Shown here piece by piece: positions 1-7,639 of a DNA stretch of 64,000 bases (the first letter of the stretch is position 1; the number at the start of each line of letters is the position of its first letter). Below the pieces are notes generated by a model. That model had not been told where the DNA came from. It did not search any database and saw only the letters and a program-made list of their open reading frames with translations. Source of the stretch: QHXW01 sp035297145 (GTDB taxonomy: Bacteria; Acidobacteriota; Terriglobia; Bryobacterales; Bryobacteraceae); contig DATGZN010000063.1 of assembly GCA_035297145.1 (NCBI GenBank), positions 245,851 to 309,850 of the forward strand, written 5' to 3'. A program made the position numbers and the translations under genes.

Positions 1-2
1 AA

Positions 3-338
3 AACCGTGCCGTCGATGGCGCTGCCAATCCCTACCTTGCGAGCGCCGCCATGCTTGCCGCGGGACTCGACGGCATCGAGAACAAGATCGATCCCGGCCA
101 CGCCAACAGCGAAAATCTCTACGAGTTGCCCGAGCAGGAGCTCGAGCGCCGGAACATCACGTTCCTCCCCACCACGCTTCGTGAGGCGTTGGACTGTTTC
201 GAGCGCGACACAGTCTTGCAGCAGGCTCTTGGCGGCGACTACGCTGCTTATTACGCCGGAGTGAAACGCGAGGAGTGGCGCCAGTACCACCAGAGCATCA
301 GCCAGTGGGAGCGCGACCACTACTTGCACACTTTCTAG
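3..338 (+). CDS. Glutamine synthetase family protein, C-terminal part (left edge cut)
   Basis: The last 111 residues of a glutamine-synthetase fold enzyme enter from the left edge. The catalytic-domain C-terminus is clear from DGAANPYLASAAMLAAGLDG followed by ENKIDPG, which is the ATP-grasp-like carboxylate-amine ligase signature region of the family. The VDGAANPYLA form and the short tail fit the type III/GlnT group, which also contains gamma-glutamylmethylamide synthetases (GmaS), better than classical GlnA. The enzyme joins ammonia or an alkylamine to glutamate using ATP. The stop lies 21 bp before the purU start, so the two genes are probably cotranscribed. The N-terminus and thus the substrate type cannot be judged here. 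Confidence 0.85.
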   Translation, partial: NRAVDGAANPYLASAAMLAAGLDGIENKIDPGHANSENLYELPEQELERRNITFLPTTLREALDCFERDTVLQQALGGDYAAYYAGVKREEWRQYHQSISQWERDHYLHTF

Positions 339-359
339 GTTCTCTTGCAGACAAGCTCA

Positions 360-1214
360 ATGAGGCGAACAGCGGTCCTGCTGGTTGATTGCCCGGACGC
401 AAAGGGAATCGTGGCCACCGTCTCGAGTTTCCTCTATTCGCACGGCGCGAATATCTTGAGCTCAGACCAGCACCAGGACAACGAAGCCTGCCTGTTCTTC
501 ATGCGTGTGGAGTTCGACCTGGCGGATTTCACGCTGGATATGGCAGACTTCGCGCGCGAGTTTCAACCTATTGCTGACCGGTACCACATGCGCTGGCGTT
601 GCGAGGAAACGAGTGCTCTGGCCCGCGTCGCCATTTTCGTCTCGCGATACCAGCACTGTCTGGTTGACTTGCTGCATCGCCACCAAATCGGAGAGCTGCG
701 ATGCCAGATTGCTTTGATTGTCAGCAACCATGAGGATGCTCGGCCGTTGGCGGAGTTCTACAAGGTGCCGTTTCACCACGTACCAGTTAACGGCCCACGC
801 AAGGATGATGCCGAGGGCTTACAAATCGACCTTCTGGAGAAAAGCGCCATCGACCTGATTGTGCTGGCGCGTTACATGCAGGTCCTTTCACCCGCATTCG
901 TGGCACGGTATCCCCTCCGCATCGTCAATGTCCATCACTCGTTTCTGCCGGCATTCAGCGGTGCGCGCCCGTACCATGCGGCGTTCCAGCGCGGCGTTAA
1001 GATCATTGGCGCTACCAGCCACTACGTCACCGACGAGCTGGATGCAGGCCCCATCATCGAGCAGGACGTGGCGCGCGTCTCGCACCGCAACCAGGTCGAC
1101 CAGCTCATCGAGAAGGGCCGCGATCTCGAAAAAGTCGTGCTATCCCGCGCCGTGCGCTGGCATTTGGAACATCGCATTTTGTTTTACGGGAACAAGACCG
1201 TGGTTTTCGATTAG
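360..1214 (+). CDS. purU: Formyltetrahydrofolate deformylase
   Basis: PurU hydrolyses 10-formyl-tetrahydrofolate to formate and tetrahydrofolate, balancing the one-carbon pool. The 284-residue protein has an N-terminal ACT domain (roughly residues 1-80, starting RRTAVLLVDCPDAKGIVATV) and a C-terminal formyltransferase domain. The catalytic signature is visible as NVHHSFLPAFSGARPY and, about 30 residues on, TDELDAGPIIEQD with the conserved Asp. The length is normal for the family. The ATG at 360 is preferred; an in-frame TTG at 345 would add five residues. It follows the glutamine-synthetase-type gene with a 21-bp gap, a pairing that in methylotrophs is tied to methylamine and C1 metabolism (inference here). 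Confidence 0.95.
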   Translation: MRRTAVLLVDCPDAKGIVATVSSFLYSHGANILSSDQHQDNEACLFFMRVEFDLADFTLDMADFAREFQPIADRYHMRWRCEETSALARVAIFVSRYQHCLVDLLHRHQIGELRCQIALIVSNHEDARPLAEFYKVPFHHVPVNGPRKDDAEGLQIDLLEKSAIDLIVLARYMQVLSPAFVARYPLRIVNVHHSFLPAFSGARPYHAAFQRGVKIIGATSHYVTDELDAGPIIEQDVARVSHRNQVDQLIEKGRDLEKVVLSRAVRWHLEHRILFYGNKTVVFD

Positions 1215-1243
1215 TGTAGTGTCCCAGTCATTTCGCAGGCGGC

Positions 1244-1263
1244 GGGCCGGACATGTCCGGCCC
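1244..1263. repeat. Perfect 20-bp palindrome after purU
   Basis: The sequence GGGCCGGACATGTCCGGCCC is its own reverse complement. It begins 30 bp after the purU stop. It could be a terminator-like cruciform (no T-run follows) or a protein-binding site. Smaller inverted repeats (TTCGAAG/CTTCGAA and GAAATTCCG/CGGAATTTC) lie just downstream. No function can be assigned. Confidence 0.6.
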
Positions 1264-1445
1264 CTTCGAAGTAAGCCGCAATTTGGGGACTGGCTTCGAA
1301 ATTCCGCCTACGGCAATCGCTGCAAACCGATGGTGCCCATTTCGGAATTTCGTTGCCTCTCCCGAATTCCCACCTCAATCGAAAAAAATCTTGCCGGAAT
1401 TGCGACCGGCACGGTACAAGATCTTAGTGCCTGAGTGAAGTCTGT

Positions 1446-1491
1446 TGGCCGGTTTTGAAGTGATAAACGTATAGCCAGTTTTCAGGTGATA
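1446..1491. repeat. Two degenerate 20-bp direct repeats, possible IS terminus
   Basis: TGGCCGGTTTTGAAGTGATA (1446-1465) and TAGCCAGTTTTCAGGTGATA (1472-1491) match at 16 of 20 positions and start 26 bp apart. A looser third copy with TGGCAG and TGATAG follows near 1515-1534. Multiple short terminal repeats of this kind occur at the ends of IS21-family elements, but no transposase gene is present. If the idea is right this is an orphaned end. Confidence 0.35.
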
Positions 1492-1556
1492 GCCGAGGCT
1501 CGGTTTCGTGGGATAGTGGCAGCTAAGTTATGATAGGCACGCTCGGAGTCGTTCCC

Positions 1557-3470
1557 GTGAGGGATTCGTTATACGTATGCATGTTCATTGGCGCGTGCGT
1601 CTTGGCGGTTGGCTGCGTCGCACCGCGTTCCCATGCGAATGGCGTGCGGGTCATTGTATTGGGTGTGGATGGCATGGACCCGCAATTCGTGCAGCGCCAC
1701 TGGAGCGCGCTGCCTAATCTTTCCCGCCTTCGTCTCCGGGGGGATTTCAAGCCCCTGGCAACCACAGTGCCGCCACAGAGCCCCGTGGCATGGTCTACCT
1801 TCATAACCGGCATGGACCCGGATGGCCATGGCATTTATGATTTCGTGCGCCGCAACCCCCAGACATATCTGCCAGTCGCCTCATTATGGAGCACCGAAAA
1901 CCCTAAACACACTTTTTCGCTGGGACCTTATCTGTTTTCGCTGCCTAAGGCCCGCGTGGTTGCTTTGCGCCAGGGCAAAGCATTCTGGCAGATTCTGGCC
2001 GAGCACGGCATTCCGGTGACTATCATCCGCATGCCCACAAACTATCCTCCCATCCAGGCGGGACAGGCAATTGCTGGCATGGGCACGCCGGATCTGCTCG
2101 ACAGTTTTGGCACATTCACGTTCTATACAGACGATCCGGAAGAAATCACCCGCTCCGTCAACGGAGGACGCATCGTAAAGGTTCCAGCCTTTGAGACTCA
2201 GACCGTGCTTCGGATCGACGGAGCCGCTAACACGCTCCGTCAGGACCAGAGTATCTCCTCGGTTGATTTGTCTGTAACCCTCGATCCGAAGCAAGAGGCC
2301 GCCCGACTAACAGTGGATGGTGCATCCGCCCTCGTGCCGGAGGGCCAATGGTCCGGTTGGCTGCATGCTAAATTCCCGTTGATTCCCGGCCTGGCAAGCG
2401 CCGCGGGCATGTTTCGTGTCTACGTGAAAGAGTTGCGCCCGCGCTTCCAACTTTATGTTTCGCCCGTAAACATCGACCCGGAAGACCCTGAGTTCCCCAT
2501 TTCCGCGCCCGCTGATTACAGCCGCGCAGCCGCTCGCGCGATCGGCCCTTTCTACACGCTGGGCATCGCCGAGGATACCTCCGCTTTGCGGCAGAACGTG
2601 CTCAGTGTGCCTGACTATTTAGTCCAGAGCCGTTTGGTATTCGAGGATGAGCACAGGCTCCTGGGGTATGCGTTAGACCGGTTTCACGAAGGTTTGTTGT
2701 TTGTCTACTTTTCCAGCATCGATCAAAACTCGCACATGCTCTGGGACAAGCACGAGCCGGAGTTACTCGGCACCTACCGCGCCGTGGACGCAGCCATCGG
2801 CGAGCTGATGGATAAAGCACACGGCGCCGACGTCATCGTGATGTCCGACCACGGCTTCACCACTTTCGGACGCGCTGTCAACCTGAACACCTGGCTTTGG
2901 AAGCACGGTTACCTGGGCCTCGAGGGAGCCCCCGGGGAAAAGGAGGCACCCACCGCGCGTGTGGATTGGTCGCGAACCACGGTTTACGCGCTCGGTCTAC
3001 AGAGCCTCTATCTGAATCTTGCCGGGCGTGAGAAGGAAGGCATCGTTTCGCCAGGGCCGGAAAGCCAGAATATCCTCCGGAAGCTCCGCGATGAATTGCT
3101 CGCGTTCCGGGATGGCTCAAAACCAGTAGTCGAGTCCGTCTATGCTCCGCCGCGCTCCGAGACGGCCCCCGATCTGATCGTCGGATACGCTCGCGACTAT
3201 CGCGTGTCCTGGCACTCGGCCCTCGCCGTCCGCGCTCTCCCGAGTACCGGCGAATTAGCCTTTGTCGTCGAAACGGAATCGCTCATCGACGACAACCACG
3301 ACGCCTGGATCGGCGATCACTGTATTGACGCCAGGGAAGTTCCCGGAGTGTTGTTCAGCGGGCGAAAGATACTTGTGGAAGATCCCCAGCTAAAAGACCT
3401 GACTGTCTCGATTTTGCGCCTGTTCGGAGTTGGTCCTGCGCCGGAAATGTCCGGCCGCACCATTCTGTGA
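1557..3470 (+). CDS. Alkaline-phosphatase-superfamily phosphodiesterase/nucleotide pyrophosphatase, probable lipoprotein
   Basis: This 637-residue protein belongs to the type I phosphodiesterase / nucleotide pyrophosphatase branch of the alkaline phosphatase superfamily. Visible metal-site motifs are IVLGVDGMD near the N-terminus, the threonine-nucleophile region PVAWSTFITGMDPDGHG, SSIDQNSHMLWDKH in the middle, and VIVMSDHGF. A second Asp/His-rich stretch lies near the C-terminus. The GTG at 1557 is chosen because GGAG stands 8 bp upstream and the N-terminus then becomes a lipoprotein signal (MRDSLYVCMFIGACVLAVGC). An ATG at 1530 is an alternative start. The substrate is unknown; relatives act on nucleotides, phospholipids or glycan phosphodiesters outside the cytoplasm. 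The gene stands alone. Confidence 0.85.
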   Translation: MRDSLYVCMFIGACVLAVGCVAPRSHANGVRVIVLGVDGMDPQFVQRHWSALPNLSRLRLRGDFKPLATTVPPQSPVAWSTFITGMDPDGHGIYDFVRRNPQTYLPVASLWSTENPKHTFSLGPYLFSLPKARVVALRQGKAFWQILAEHGIPVTIIRMPTNYPPIQAGQAIAGMGTPDLLDSFGTFTFYTDDPEEITRSVNGGRIVKVPAFETQTVLRIDGAANTLRQDQSISSVDLSVTLDPKQEAARLTVDGASALVPEGQWSGWLHAKFPLIPGLASAAGMFRVYVKELRPRFQLYVSPVNIDPEDPEFPISAPADYSRAAARAIGPFYTLGIAEDTSALRQNVLSVPDYLVQSRLVFEDEHRLLGYALDRFHEGLLFVYFSSIDQNSHMLWDKHEPELLGTYRAVDAAIGELMDKAHGADVIVMSDHGFTTFGRAVNLNTWLWKHGYLGLEGAPGEKEAPTARVDWSRTTVYALGLQSLYLNLAGREKEGIVSPGPESQNILRKLRDELLAFRDGSKPVVESVYAPPRSETAPDLIVGYARDYRVSWHSALAVRALPSTGELAFVVETESLIDDNHDAWIGDHCIDAREVPGVLFSGRKILVEDPQLKDLTVSILRLFGVGPAPEMSGRTIL

Positions 3471-3774
3471 TGCCCGGCTCCTGGGCGATGAACGCGACTC
3501 TCGCTTTACCAGATTCATACGGTGCCGGCGTTTTAGACTGTTTTGCCCGCGTTTTTGACAGTGAACCGAAATTTGGGATTTCTTCAGTTTCAACAGGTTG
3601 GGTGCCCGGTCGGGTAAATTACGGGTTAACCCTTGTTTCGCATGAGTTAGTCGGTGCAGAGCGCAGTGTCGTAGAACCGGCATCCAAATTGCTATAGGGC
3701 AGAGCTGGCAAAGGCAATTCCATAGGTCGGCTCTAAACCTGTCGATACGCGCAGCGCCAGGAAAGGGAGGTCAC
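3471..3774. other. Intergenic region upstream of the PEP-CTERM gene
   Basis: About 300 bp with no convincing gene. A TTGACA hexamer occurs near 3556 but the sequence 17 bp downstream is a poor -10 box. A strong GGGAGG ribosome site at 3765-3770 belongs to the next gene. No hairpin with a T-run was seen. Confidence 0.4.
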
Positions 3775-4749
3775 GTGTTAAGAAGAAGCTTTTTGTTGCT
3801 ATCTCTGCCTATGTTTATTGGTGCCGTTGGCATGATGCAAGCATCCCCGTTTACGTTAGGCGACGTTTTTCTCGGGGTTACCGGCACGGGTGTAAACGAA
3901 TACACGCCGACGGGTACCCTGGTTCAGACCATCAACGGCGGTGGCCTTAGCGGGTTCGTAACCGGCATGGCATTCCAAAGTAACAGCAACCTGCTGGTGA
4001 CGGACTTCTCCAGCGGCCACGTGGTCCAATACGACAGCAGTGGACACTTGCTGAATTCGGCGTTCGCCACCGGCATATCCGAACCCGAGTCGATTGCTAT
4101 TAATAACACCGGGGATGTTTATGTCAGTTCGGTGGGGGGCACTGGAATCACTGAATATACCAGTTCCGGCGGCAGCGCTATCGGCGCGTCAATCGTCGGC
4201 ACGAGAACCGACTGGATCGACCTTGCCTCTGATCAGCACACAATGTTGTATGGCGACGAATCCGGCATAATTCACAGCGTTGATGTGGCAACGAACACTG
4301 CCAATCCGAACTTCACGACGCTGGGTGGCCCTTTCGCCCTCCGGATCATCCCGTCGGGAGCCATGGCCGGGGACGTTCTCGCTGCCAATAGGTCCGACGC
4401 AATCCTGCTCAGCGCGAACGGATCTACGATCCTCCAGACCTACACCTGGAGTGGGCGTACCTCAGAGGACTTTGCTCTGAACATCGACCCGAATGGTACG
4501 GCCTTCTGGACGGCTGACATTGCTGGCAACGTGGCCGAATTTGATATTGCTACCGGAACCCTTCTAGAGCATTGGAGTGCTGGAGCTGGAAGCGTGTACG
4601 GCCTCGTCGTATTCGGTCAGAAAACCGCGTCGGGCGGCGGGGGCGGCGGGGGAACAACAGTTCCGGAGCCAGCCTCGATTGCCCTCTTCGGTGGCGCTCT
4701 CGTCCTCTTGGGTGGCGCGAGCCGTTTACGCGCGAAGAAGACGAGCTGA
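3775..4749 (+). CDS. PEP-CTERM sorting-domain secreted protein with beta-propeller-like repeats
   Basis: A 324-residue exported protein. It has an N-terminal signal peptide (LRRSFLLLSLPMFIGAVGMM), a body with NHL/SMP30-like repeats (for example GTLVQTINGGGLSGFVTGMA and SEPESIAINNTGDVYVSS), a glycine-only linker near residue 290, and a C-terminal VPEPASIALFGGALVLLGG followed by RLRAKK. That tail is the PEP-CTERM signal: a VPEP motif, a membrane helix and a basic end, normally processed by exosortase. The GTG start is supported by GGGAGG five bases upstream. No exosortase or exopolysaccharide gene lies nearby, so sorting must depend on an enzyme elsewhere. The role is probably cell-surface or biofilm-related, but this is inference. 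Confidence 0.88.
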   Translation: MLRRSFLLLSLPMFIGAVGMMQASPFTLGDVFLGVTGTGVNEYTPTGTLVQTINGGGLSGFVTGMAFQSNSNLLVTDFSSGHVVQYDSSGHLLNSAFATGISEPESIAINNTGDVYVSSVGGTGITEYTSSGGSAIGASIVGTRTDWIDLASDQHTMLYGDESGIIHSVDVATNTANPNFTTLGGPFALRIIPSGAMAGDVLAANRSDAILLSANGSTILQTYTWSGRTSEDFALNIDPNGTAFWTADIAGNVAEFDIATGTLLEHWSAGAGSVYGLVVFGQKTASGGGGGGGTTVPEPASIALFGGALVLLGGASRLRAKKTS

Positions 4750-4843
4750 ACCTTCTTGATCCGGCCTCTGGAAGAAGAACCTCGGGCCAGACGGGCAGTA
4801 CGCGAGTCACATTCGATTCGCCTCATCCGTTTTACTGGTTGAA

Positions 4844-4868
4844 GCCTCCGGCTCTATGCGTCGGAGGC
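4844..4868 (+). terminator. Possible terminator hairpin of the PEP-CTERM gene
   Basis: GCCTCCG (4844-4850) pairs with CGGAGGC (4862-4868) across an 11-nt loop, about 95 bp after the PEP-CTERM stop. There is no clear T-run, so termination by this hairpin alone is uncertain. Confidence 0.4.
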
Positions 4869-4877
4869 CTCTCCAGT

Positions 4878-4902
4878 TTGAAATCACAATCTGTGATTTC
4901 AA
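4878..4902. repeat. 11-bp perfect inverted repeat
   Basis: TTGAAATCACA and TGTGATTTCAA are perfect inverted copies separated by only 3 bases. The arms are AT-rich compared with the neighbourhood. They directly follow the hairpin at 4844-4868, so the pair could act as a bidirectional terminator or an operator. Confidence 0.5.
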
Positions 4903-5149
4903 GTTTGCGAACTCCTCCATGGTGAGTTGGAACATGAAGTCCTCAGGAAACCACTCAGCGTTCCGTTCACTGCCTGCACGAGCGCCCTCGGCTCCACCTC
5001 ATAGGGATGGAACCAGGGACTGGCTGAATTCGGCTCATGTTATCCTCCAGCTCCCGCCCTGCAAACCGTCGCGCTTCACGAATCCCATCCACCTGCTATC
5101 GTGAAGAAGGAAGAAGAAGTTTACGGCGTTATCGCCTGGAACAACTACC

Positions 5150-5452
5150 ATGACTGTTGCTGTCAAAAACAATCCCCCGGTTGTCGTTCCTAAGGAAGCC
5201 TTGCGGCGCGCCGGTTTTAAGAGCGGTCAGGAACTTGAGGTGAAGGCCTCTCGGGGCGTCATCAGCATTGTTCCGAAACTTCCGTCAGCTGACGATGAGT
5301 ACACACCCGCCCAGCGCCGAATTATCGATTCGCGCCTGTCCGAAGCCCACAAGGGGCCCTACCATGGACCGTTCGATACCGCTGACGAAGCCATCAAATT
5401 CCTCCGGAAGGAAATCCGAAGTCGGAAATCAATTAAGCGCAAGACCACCTGA
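5150..5452 (+). CDS. AbrB/MazE-type antitoxin
   Basis: A 100-residue protein whose N-terminal half has the SpoVT/AbrB swapped-hairpin pattern (PPVVVPKEALRRAGFKSGQE then LEVKASRGVISIVPK). The C-terminal half is charged (DTADEAIKFLRKEIRSRKS), as expected for the toxin-binding tail of an antitoxin. It would bind its own promoter and neutralise the toxin encoded downstream. The stop codon is 2 bp before the start of a RelE-like toxin frame, the usual tight pairing. Here the partner is broken (5455-5701), leaving the antitoxin apparently intact but without a working toxin. Confidence 0.8.
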   Translation: MTVAVKNNPPVVVPKEALRRAGFKSGQELEVKASRGVISIVPKLPSADDEYTPAQRRIIDSRLSEAHKGPYHGPFDTADEAIKFLRKEIRSRKSIKRKTT

Positions 5453-5454
5453 CC

Positions 5455-5701
5455 ATGAGGGTCGTCTTCTCCGATCGTGCTCTTGAGTCCCTGAAAGATG
5501 CCCCCGTAAGCGTTCGGCGCGCCTTTGAAAAGCAGCTGCGATTCCTGGTCAACAACCTGCACTATCCGTAGGTCCGCGCCAAAAAGTACCACGAATCCCA
5601 AAGATCTCTGGCAGGGGAGGGTCAACCGGAATTGGCGCTTCTATTTCACGATCGCCGATGATGTGTACCGGATCGAAGACGTTACTCCACATCCCAAGTA
5701 G
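5455..5701 (+). pseudogene. RelE-like toxin, inactivated by nonsense codon and frameshift
   Basis: Starting at ATG 5455 the frame reads MRVVFSDRALESLKDAPVSV and continues to LVNNLHYP, then meets TAG at 5569. After the stop, VRAKKYHES continues in the same frame. An extra C in the run at 5597-5599 then shifts the frame. In the new frame the RelE/ParE-fold core is plain: KDLWQGRVNRNWRFYFTIAD, then VYRIEDVTPHPK and a stop at 5701. The missing codon at the TAG and one extra base are enough to restore a full toxin of about 81 residues. The family inhibits translation or gyrase; this copy cannot make a full-length protein. Confidence 0.8.
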
Positions 5702-5797
5702 CTGAGGGCGCCAACTCCTCTTCATTTGCCTTCCCACCATCCGCCGCGATACACTCACCTTTCCAGTTCAAAATCGGGAGGCCGCGGGGATCTAGGG

Positions 5798-7447
5798 GTG
5801 AAACTCGAATGGATCGATTACGTCATCCTCGCCATCTACTTCGCCTTCGTGCTCGGCATCGGCTGGCGCTTGCGCAAGTCCGTCGGCTCGGCCCGCGACT
5901 TCCTCACCTCCGGCCGTAAAGTCCCCGTATGGATCACTAGCCTCGCCTTTCTCGCCGCCAATCTCGGCGCTCAGGAAGTCATCGGCATGGCCGCCTCCGG
6001 CGCCAAGTACGGCATCATGACCGCGCACTTCTACTGGATCGGCGCCGTCCCCGCCATGCTTTTCGTCGGCATCTTCATGATGCCGTTTTATTACGGCAGC
6101 AAAGCGCGCTCCGTCCCGGAATATCTGAAGATGCGCTTCGACGAGAAAACGCGCGGGCTGAACGCCATCACATTTGCCGTGATGACCATATTTTCGTCCG
6201 GCATTTCGATGTACGCCCTCGGCTTGCTTTTGCAGCTCGTGCTCGGCTGGAGCTTCACCGCATCCGTGCTCCTCTCGGCGGCCATCGTCCTCGTTTATAC
6301 ATTCTTGGGCGGCCTCACTAGCGCCATTTACAATGAAGTTCTGCAGTTCTTCCTGATCGTCCTCGGCTTCACTCCCCTCGCCATTCTGGCGGTCGCGAAG
6401 GCGGGCGGATGGGCCGGCATTCAGTCCCGCCTGCCCCCGGTCATGACCCACAGTTGGCAATATATGCACAGCGCCAGCGAGAATCCCATGGGCGTCGAAG
6501 TCTTCGGCATGATCTTCGGGCTCGGCTTCACGCTCTCGTTCGGATACTGGTGCACGAACTTTCTTGTTGTGCAGCGCGCCATGGCCGCCGAGAACATGTC
6601 CGCGGCGCGACGCACGCCCATCATCGCCGCCTTCCCCAAAATGGCGATGCCGTTTATCGTGATTCTCCCCGGAATCGCGGCGCTCGCGCTGGCCAAAATG
6701 AACACCGGCTACGTGCTGCCGTTGAAAGGCGACAGTTACGATTACGACCAGGTTTTCACCACGCTCATGGCCCAGTTCTATCCCTCCGGGATGCTCGGCA
6801 TCGGGTTGACCGCGTTGATGGCTTCGTTCATGTCCGGCATGGCGGGCAACGTGACGGCTTTCAACGCCGTTTTTACTTACGACATCTACCAGGGCTACAT
6901 CCACAAGCACGCCACCGATGACCATTACCTGAAAGTGGGCAGGATCACCACCATCGTCGGCACCCTGCTTTCCATTGCCGCTGCCTACGTGGCGCAGCAC
7001 TACAACAACATCATGGATATCCTGCAGCTCGTGTTCGGTTTCGTGAACGCTCCGCTGCTCGCGACTTTTCTGCTTGGCATGTTCTGGAAACGCAGCACCG
7101 GTCACGGCGCTTTCTCCGGGATGCTGGCCGGCACAATCGCCGCCTCGCTCACTCACGGCCTCACGGTCGCCGAAAACAAAGGCGGATGGATATCGCCCCT
7201 CATCCACCTTCCGTCCACCATGGCGCAGAATTTCTGGATCGCGATTTTCGCCTTCTGCGCCTGCTTTGCCGTGACCGTCCTGGTGAGTATTGTGACCAAG
7301 CCGCGGCCGCCCCAGGAACTGGAAGGCCTGGTCTACGGCCTGACCAAACTCCCGGAAGACTCTGGGGTAATCTGGTATCGAAGGCCTGGATTCGTGGCGG
7401 TTGGCGTAATCGCCATGCTTGTCGTGCTGAACCTCTGGTTCCGATAA
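5798..7447 (+). CDS. Sodium:solute symporter (SSS family)
   Basis: A 549-residue integral membrane protein with about 13 predicted hydrophobic segments. SSS-family features include the N-terminal DYVILAIYFAFVLGIGWRLR, the GxxxSARDFLTSGRKVPVW segment after helix 1, and AANLGAQEVIGMAASGAKYG. Members couple sodium entry to uptake of sugars, amino acids or vitamins; the SglT-like look and the adjacent galactokinase suggest galactose or glucose (inference). The GTG at 5798, starting VKLEWIDYVI, is chosen as the start because it begins just before helix 1; an upstream ATG at 5726 would add an unlikely 24-residue polar leader. It is followed after 3 bp by a small membrane protein and then galK, so the three probably form an operon. 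Confidence 0.9.
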   Translation: MKLEWIDYVILAIYFAFVLGIGWRLRKSVGSARDFLTSGRKVPVWITSLAFLAANLGAQEVIGMAASGAKYGIMTAHFYWIGAVPAMLFVGIFMMPFYYGSKARSVPEYLKMRFDEKTRGLNAITFAVMTIFSSGISMYALGLLLQLVLGWSFTASVLLSAAIVLVYTFLGGLTSAIYNEVLQFFLIVLGFTPLAILAVAKAGGWAGIQSRLPPVMTHSWQYMHSASENPMGVEVFGMIFGLGFTLSFGYWCTNFLVVQRAMAAENMSAARRTPIIAAFPKMAMPFIVILPGIAALALAKMNTGYVLPLKGDSYDYDQVFTTLMAQFYPSGMLGIGLTALMASFMSGMAGNVTAFNAVFTYDIYQGYIHKHATDDHYLKVGRITTIVGTLLSIAAAYVAQHYNNIMDILQLVFGFVNAPLLATFLLGMFWKRSTGHGAFSGMLAGTIAASLTHGLTVAENKGGWISPLIHLPSTMAQNFWIAIFAFCACFAVTVLVSIVTKPRPPQELEGLVYGLTKLPEDSGVIWYRRPGFVAVGVIAMLVVLNLWFR

Positions 7448-7450
7448 AAC

Positions 7451-7639
7451 ATGCTGGATCTCCGCGCACCTACGGGCTGGTTCTTCTCGATTCTCGGCGT
7501 CATCCTACTGGGTCTTGGCATCTTTTCTTCTGAGTTGCGGGCGGCGCTGACGACGGTGAACGTGAATCTGTATTGCGGCCTCGCCATGTTGGTTTTCGGC
7601 GGTATCATGTTGTTCCTGGCTTACCGGAAACGGTCGTGA
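7451..7639 (+). CDS. Small two-helix membrane protein between symporter and galK
   Basis: A 62-residue protein not recognised as any named family. Two hydrophobic helices are evident: WFFSILGVILLGLGIFSSEL and then LYCGLAMLVFGGIMLFLAYR, ending in basic residues (RKRS). It starts 3 bp after the symporter stop and its TGA overlaps the galK GTG start, so it is tightly coupled to both. The position suggests an accessory subunit or stabiliser of the transporter, but this is only inference from context. Confidence 0.65.
   Translation: MLDLRAPTGWFFSILGVILLGLGIFSSELRAALTTVNVNLYCGLAMLVFGGIMLFLAYRKRS

Larger units (their letters stand above)
1215..1556. other. Intergenic region between purU and the phosphodiesterase gene
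   Basis: About 340 bp without a credible gene. It holds the 20-bp palindrome, nested inverted repeats between 1264 and 1360, and the degenerate direct repeats at 1446-1491. A short open frame at 1253-1438 has no recognisable protein features and is treated as chance. The region reads like a decayed insertion site. Confidence 0.5.
4750..5149. other. Intergenic region with two hairpins
   Basis: About 400 bp between the PEP-CTERM gene and the antitoxin gene. It contains the two inverted repeats listed separately (4844-4868 and 4878-4902). The rest shows no credible open frame and no recognisable promoter. Confidence 0.45.

Noticed and set aside
1253..1438. A 61-codon frame after purU
   Set aside because: It overlaps the palindrome and inverted repeats, has no ribosome site and no recognisable sequence.
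3700..3725. A sigma-54 promoter (TGGCA...) before the PEP-CTERM gene
   Set aside because: The second half does not give GC at the required spacing; the match is incomplete.
5792..7207. A 471-codon open frame on the minus strand across the symporter gene
   Set aside because: It is a shadow caused by high GC: its product is a His/Glu/Gly/Arg-rich string without domain pattern, and the plus strand holds a clear SSS transporter.
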